DNA of 64,000 bases from Hepsetus odoe. Its lineage: Eukaryota > Chordata > Actinopteri > Characiformes > Hepsetidae. A program made the translations under genes and the position numbers. The notes under the pieces were generated by a model. It ran no database searches. It saw only the letters and a program-made list of their open reading frames with translations, and was not told the origin of the DNA. The stretch covers positions 6,385,138 to 6,449,137 of the forward strand of contig CM029393.1 of assembly GCA_017165825.1 (NCBI GenBank), written 5' to 3'. This document shows positions 59,966 through 64,000 of this stretch, one piece after another (position 1 is the stretch's first letter; every line of letters begins with the position of its first letter).

Positions 59966-62900
59966 CTGGATAAAGCAGAAAAAAAAAGCCGATGAGAATA
60001 CAACAAGCTTCATTTGAGGATTTTCAGAATTAAAAACTCCATTACTTTAAGCAAAATAACAACAACAATCTGTTGATCATCTGGAATTAGTAAATTGTTT
60101 GAATTTGACCCCCCCCCCAACCTACTCCTTTAGCCCTAAATACTAACACCACATCTGCATTGCCCAAACAGCTACCAGGATTGATTTATATTGTTTTCGA
60201 TATTTCTTGGTTATCTATGAATACAGCTGCAACTAAGATTCAATTTTGTTGCTCAATGTCAAGACCATCACACCAAAGCAGCACTGGACGTAATGATGGC
60301 TGAACTTCAGAGCCATTTTTGGCACTCTCTCAGTGTGAGAATGAATGAAATATACCAATTGTAACATCAATCACATTTATCTGAGCAGGACTGGTTAATG
60401 TGACCTCACCCAAGTGCCAAAGTGCATCAGCATACAGCATCAGTCTACTCTGTACCAGTCAGTGTAATGAAAACACTGATTCAGTAAAATGATTCCGTAT
60501 AACAAAAAGGCGAGCAAAGAAGAGGTGAAGGCCAAACCGATTAGGTGATCCAAATCATTCTGAAATAAACTCACAGACACAAGCTCAAAACATTGGTTAG
60601 GGGGTCAAATGTTTCAGTGACAGTTAGTAGCCATTGGAAACCACATGTTACCAGAAAGCAAAGGAAGTGCCCATTCAGTAGGAATCACATTTCTAAGAAA
60701 GAATTTATTGCACTTGAAAAAGTTCCTGCTTTTGACAAAAAGAAGTAGGAAGAAGGAGGAAAAAGTGCAGCTGTTGGCGATTCTTAAAATTCTAGACGCC
60801 TCGCTGTCAGGACGAGTGTTTCCAGAGCAACAGGGGCACGGGACCAAGCTCAAAAGGTTTTATTCATGGGCATCTTGGAAAGACGCATCTGGCCTTGTTC
60901 TTCTGCCTTGAGAAAACTTGAGCGCAGTTAAATCAGCCACTCCTTACAGCTCCACCCAGTCCTGCTTTGGTTCGCTAACAAGGTCACACATACGAGAGTG
61001 AATGTGTGTGTGCGTGGACGCGAGTGAGAGTGTGAATGTGTATTACTCCCTCTTTGTTTAGCACTATCAGCCATCTTACACAAACATCCTCTTAGCCAGT
61101 GTCGAACAAAAAAGGAGTGGAGCTGAACTTTAGCCCAGGGTAGAGGAGAGGCTGGGTTTATGGAGAGTTGACTGAGCTGGAGCTGGTTTTCATTTCTTGA
61201 TACGAATCTAAAGTGGCAGAAACTACATTACCCATAGTAACAAGTCTGTAAACAGAAGCAGCAAAGATTATGCAGATCAGACGCTTTTACGTTCCCTGAT
61301 TAAAATCATAGACTTAGATTCATTCTGAAAGCTCAGACAGTAAATGTGGGTTTAATACGTACGGGCAAAACATGATTTAAAGATGGCCGTGTTTAACAGC
61401 TCCCTTTCCATACGATCACGAATGAATCAGATTTTTATTTTGGGTGGGCATTCGGTTTGCACGCTGCATCATGTCCACATGGCCATACAACAGGGTTGCT
61501 TGACACTTTCACCGAGGTGACGGACCAGACTGGAATGTTCTGGCAGGGTTTGAGAGAACCGTGTGGTGCCAGACTGACAGGAGTTGAGAGAGCTTCTGGA
61601 GCTCCGGCCATAGCCAAGCATAATTCATTAGTGCTGGACTCCACATCATTGCCCCCCTCTTCCTCCCCTGGGGATGGCTTAATGGAATCTCCATCAGGAG
61701 CTGCTCAGTTACAGGATACCCCCGGTGTGAGAGGGAACCTCACTACAATGAACGCTGCCACTGTCCATTGTTCTTTTTGGAAGCTCTGGAAAAGAGGTTG
61801 CCATGGCAGCTGAGCTTGACAGCAACTTGAGTTCCCGTGACCTGACACTTTTTGGGGGGGGCAGAAAAGGGAGAAAAAAGGCTGACACACTTTACAAATT
61901 TCAGAGCCATTAAATGTCGAATTGGCTGTTCGAATGAAGTGCTTCTTACACTGTTTTGGGCTCCCTCAACTCTCGAGGGGTTGAGAAATTATAAGCATGA
62001 CTGAAAAGTTACCGAAGTGGCACTTGTCACCTCCTTTACAGCGCGTCCAACATTTTCCAATCCGAGCTGAGTCAAGCAGCAGATCTGGGGAGCATGAGTG
62101 TTCAAATTAGATGCTTTGTGATGACACTTGAGGGCAAAGTGGCTGAATGTCAGCACAGAAACTGAAGCCAAAGTGTTCCAAATACAGAAAAGTTTGAAGG
62201 CCTCCAACGTGATTAACTTTGTCGTTTTTGTGTAATGAGTTCTGTTGAGTTAATAGGCGTGCAAGTACTGTGTGTGTGTATGGGGGTGGCATAGGTGCCT
62301 CGTTCACATTCCCAGAAAATGACGCAACGCGGGCCATCCATACATAACGGAGAATAACGAGCCGGCAGTCACGGCAGCTCATTGTTCCAGGAGCTCTGAT
62401 GGGGAAGGCCATGCACAGAGGGAATCAGCAATGCAGTCCGAGCAGGAAAGCACAGCAGAGCTGTGACAAAATGGTACTATGGGGGAAGGACTTAGTGACT
62501 TTTGTGAAAACAATTGATCGTGACTCTTAAGAAAATGATCCAAAGCATCAATATATCGCTCAGATTTCATGTTCATTATATTTTATAATTGAATTTTGAT
62601 CAAACTGCATAATTGGTAGTAGGCCATTACCATAATGATTATCATTAAATAAATCTTCATTTTTTTTTTTCCCCCCCTTTTCTTTTTAATAGGCAAGTAA
62701 GAGCAGCAGGTTCTTTTCAGAAGTATTATTTTTAAATATTCTGAATAAACAAGTGTGACTGCAAGAACAATTTTTACTGTAGAGATAAGTGGACAACCCT
62801 ACCCTATTTTTTGTCCGAATAGTTACATTTGTGCAGAAAAACGGATAACATGCATGTTCTTGAAAGTGTTAATATTCCACAATGAATCCAGATGAATCAC

Positions 62901-63482
62901 CACCTTCAAACTGATGCAATGAAAAAGATTATGAAAAAGAATAATGCCACTGAAAATAAAGATTTCAGCACATTTTTAGAGAACAGTGAGATGGAAATCC
63001 CTCCTGCCTCAAGGAGATCCATTTCTAAGCAATGATGTCAATCCAGTGGAAGCATAGAGGCTACAGATGTCTTAAAACAGTGATGGAGAGGGCATCCAAA
63101 ATTATGTCCAAACAGAGACATATTTTGCTTTATGAAATATAAACAACCCATCAGCTTCTTGTTTAGTCTTGGAGCCAGAGAGGGCGAGCCATGGAGCCTG
63201 ATGAAAAGGACTGATTCTACACCATATAGTACTTTTGCACAGTATCAAAATATCTTTCAGTTTTCAGTAACTTGCAGCTTATTTAACTTATTGGCATTAG
63301 CCAGCAACAGGAGTTTGCACTGATTAAATGTTAATGTACTCAATCTAAAATGCATCTGTTTTAAAACAGATTTAACGTCGTCATTCTGGAACATCCTTTA
63401 GGTATACTGGTACGGTTTTAGGCCAAACGGAACAGATATTTGGATATAGCCAGCATTTATACTACTCTTCTCTTCATGTTCT
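59966..63482. other. flnb intron 1 (partial)
   Basis: No CH1-coding exon was found, so the gene start lies beyond the right edge. A somewhat GC-richer patch at 61,440-61,810 contains a near-palindromic X-box-like motif at 61797-61810. Homopolymer runs of C at about 60,110 and G at about 61,852. Confidence 0.7.
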
Positions 63483-63800
63483 TATGGCTGCTCTCGTTTT
63501 TGGTTGCCCACAGTGGATCATCCGTTTCCATGTTTATCGGTCTTCTGCATTTTCTTCATTCACACCAACCACCTGCACGTCTTCTCTCACAAGCTCCATA
63601 ATCGTCCTCTTTGGTCTTCCTCTTTTCTTCTTGCTAGGCAGCTCCATCCTCAACATCCTTCTCCCAATATAAATCATCGTCTTTCCTCTGGACATGTCCA
63701 AACCAATGCAATCTTGCTTCTCTAACTTTTTCTCCAAAACGTCCAGCCTGAGATGTCCCTCTTAAATTCTCATTTTTAATCCCGTCCATCCTCACCATTC
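63483..63800 (-). mobile_element. RTE-type LINE fragment, flnb intron 1
   Basis: On the minus strand: CIGLDMSRG, then IGRRMLRMELPSKKKRGRPK and MELVREDVQVVGV, ending in the CCACAGTGGATCATCCGTTTCC-type tail region on the plus strand. C-terminal end of the same LINE as at 40.2 kb, with the best-preserved reading frame for this segment. Confidence 0.88.
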
Positions 63801-64000
63801 CCAAAGCAACCCAGGTGGATGTATTCTTAATCCATGCATTCTAGGGGTTTTGCATTGGCATGAGCAAAATCTACATGAAAAATATTTACATCAGTAATTG
63901 CTACAACCGTGCATCCTGGGGACAACCCTAAAGAGAGGCATACAAGTCTGGGATCTGAGGTCTCGGAGGTGAAACTCACTGAAAGAAATGATAGACATTC

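Noticed and set aside
61457..61813. 118-codon plus-strand open frame in flnb intron 1
   Set aside because: No recognisable domain, and the minus strand is open in other frames too; more likely a GC-richer non-coding patch.
63974..64000. Possible start of flnb exon 1 at the right edge (a TTTCTTTCAG acceptor-like string on the minus strand)
   Set aside because: The sequence after it does not encode CH1, and exon 1 should have no acceptor.

Overview
The window is ordinary vertebrate nuclear DNA, most likely from a ray-finned (teleost) fish. Genes are split into short exons with GT-AG introns. Introns carry tRNA-headed SINEs, Tc1-like transposons, RTE-type LINE tails and microsatellites of teleost type. 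I cannot name the species. No bacterial, phage or CRISPR content is seen.

Layout. (1) 1-3.9 kb, minus strand: the first coding exon of abhd6, a monoacylglycerol hydrolase, with a CpG-rich, CCAAT-rich probable promoter at about 3.46-3.99 kb. (2) 4-7.5 kb: intergenic DNA with a TA microsatellite, a GA-rich minisatellite and a broken Tc1-like transposon carrying a nested LINE tail. (3) 7.5-12.8 kb, plus strand: a complete eight-exon dnase1l3 (secreted DNase gamma, 285 aa) with all catalytic residues but almost no basic C-terminal tail. (4) 13.1-14.2 kb, minus strand: a two-exon gene for a 180-aa sperm-microtubule protein of the SPMIP1/ATP6V1FNB type. (5) 15.8-64 kb, minus strand: filamin B (flnb), exons 2 to 45 of 45, everything except the first coding exon, which lies beyond the right edge. 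I placed every exon boundary by splice site and reading phase. The 44 exons join in one open frame of 2,511 codons plus stop, starting inside CH1 and ending with Ig24. Adding about 97 residues from exon 1 gives about 2,608 aa, against 2,602 for human FLNB.

The order abhd6(-), dnase1l3(+), flnb(-) matches human 3p14 (FLNB, DNASE1L3, ABHD6), with flnb and dnase1l3 convergent. This supports flnb over flna or flnc. The genes do not form an operon or a shared pathway; they are a conserved synteny block.

Main observations: a probable undescribed 189-nt phase-1/phase-1 cassette exon in the largest flnb intron, placed where FLNC has its Ig20 insertion and apparently related to it; a glutamine tract in the hinge-1 exon; an SPMIP1-like gene beside flnb although in human it sits beside FLNC; a GC-AG intron and a shortened tail in dnase1l3; a U6-tRNA/SINE chimera; and three CCAAT boxes exactly 41 bp apart.
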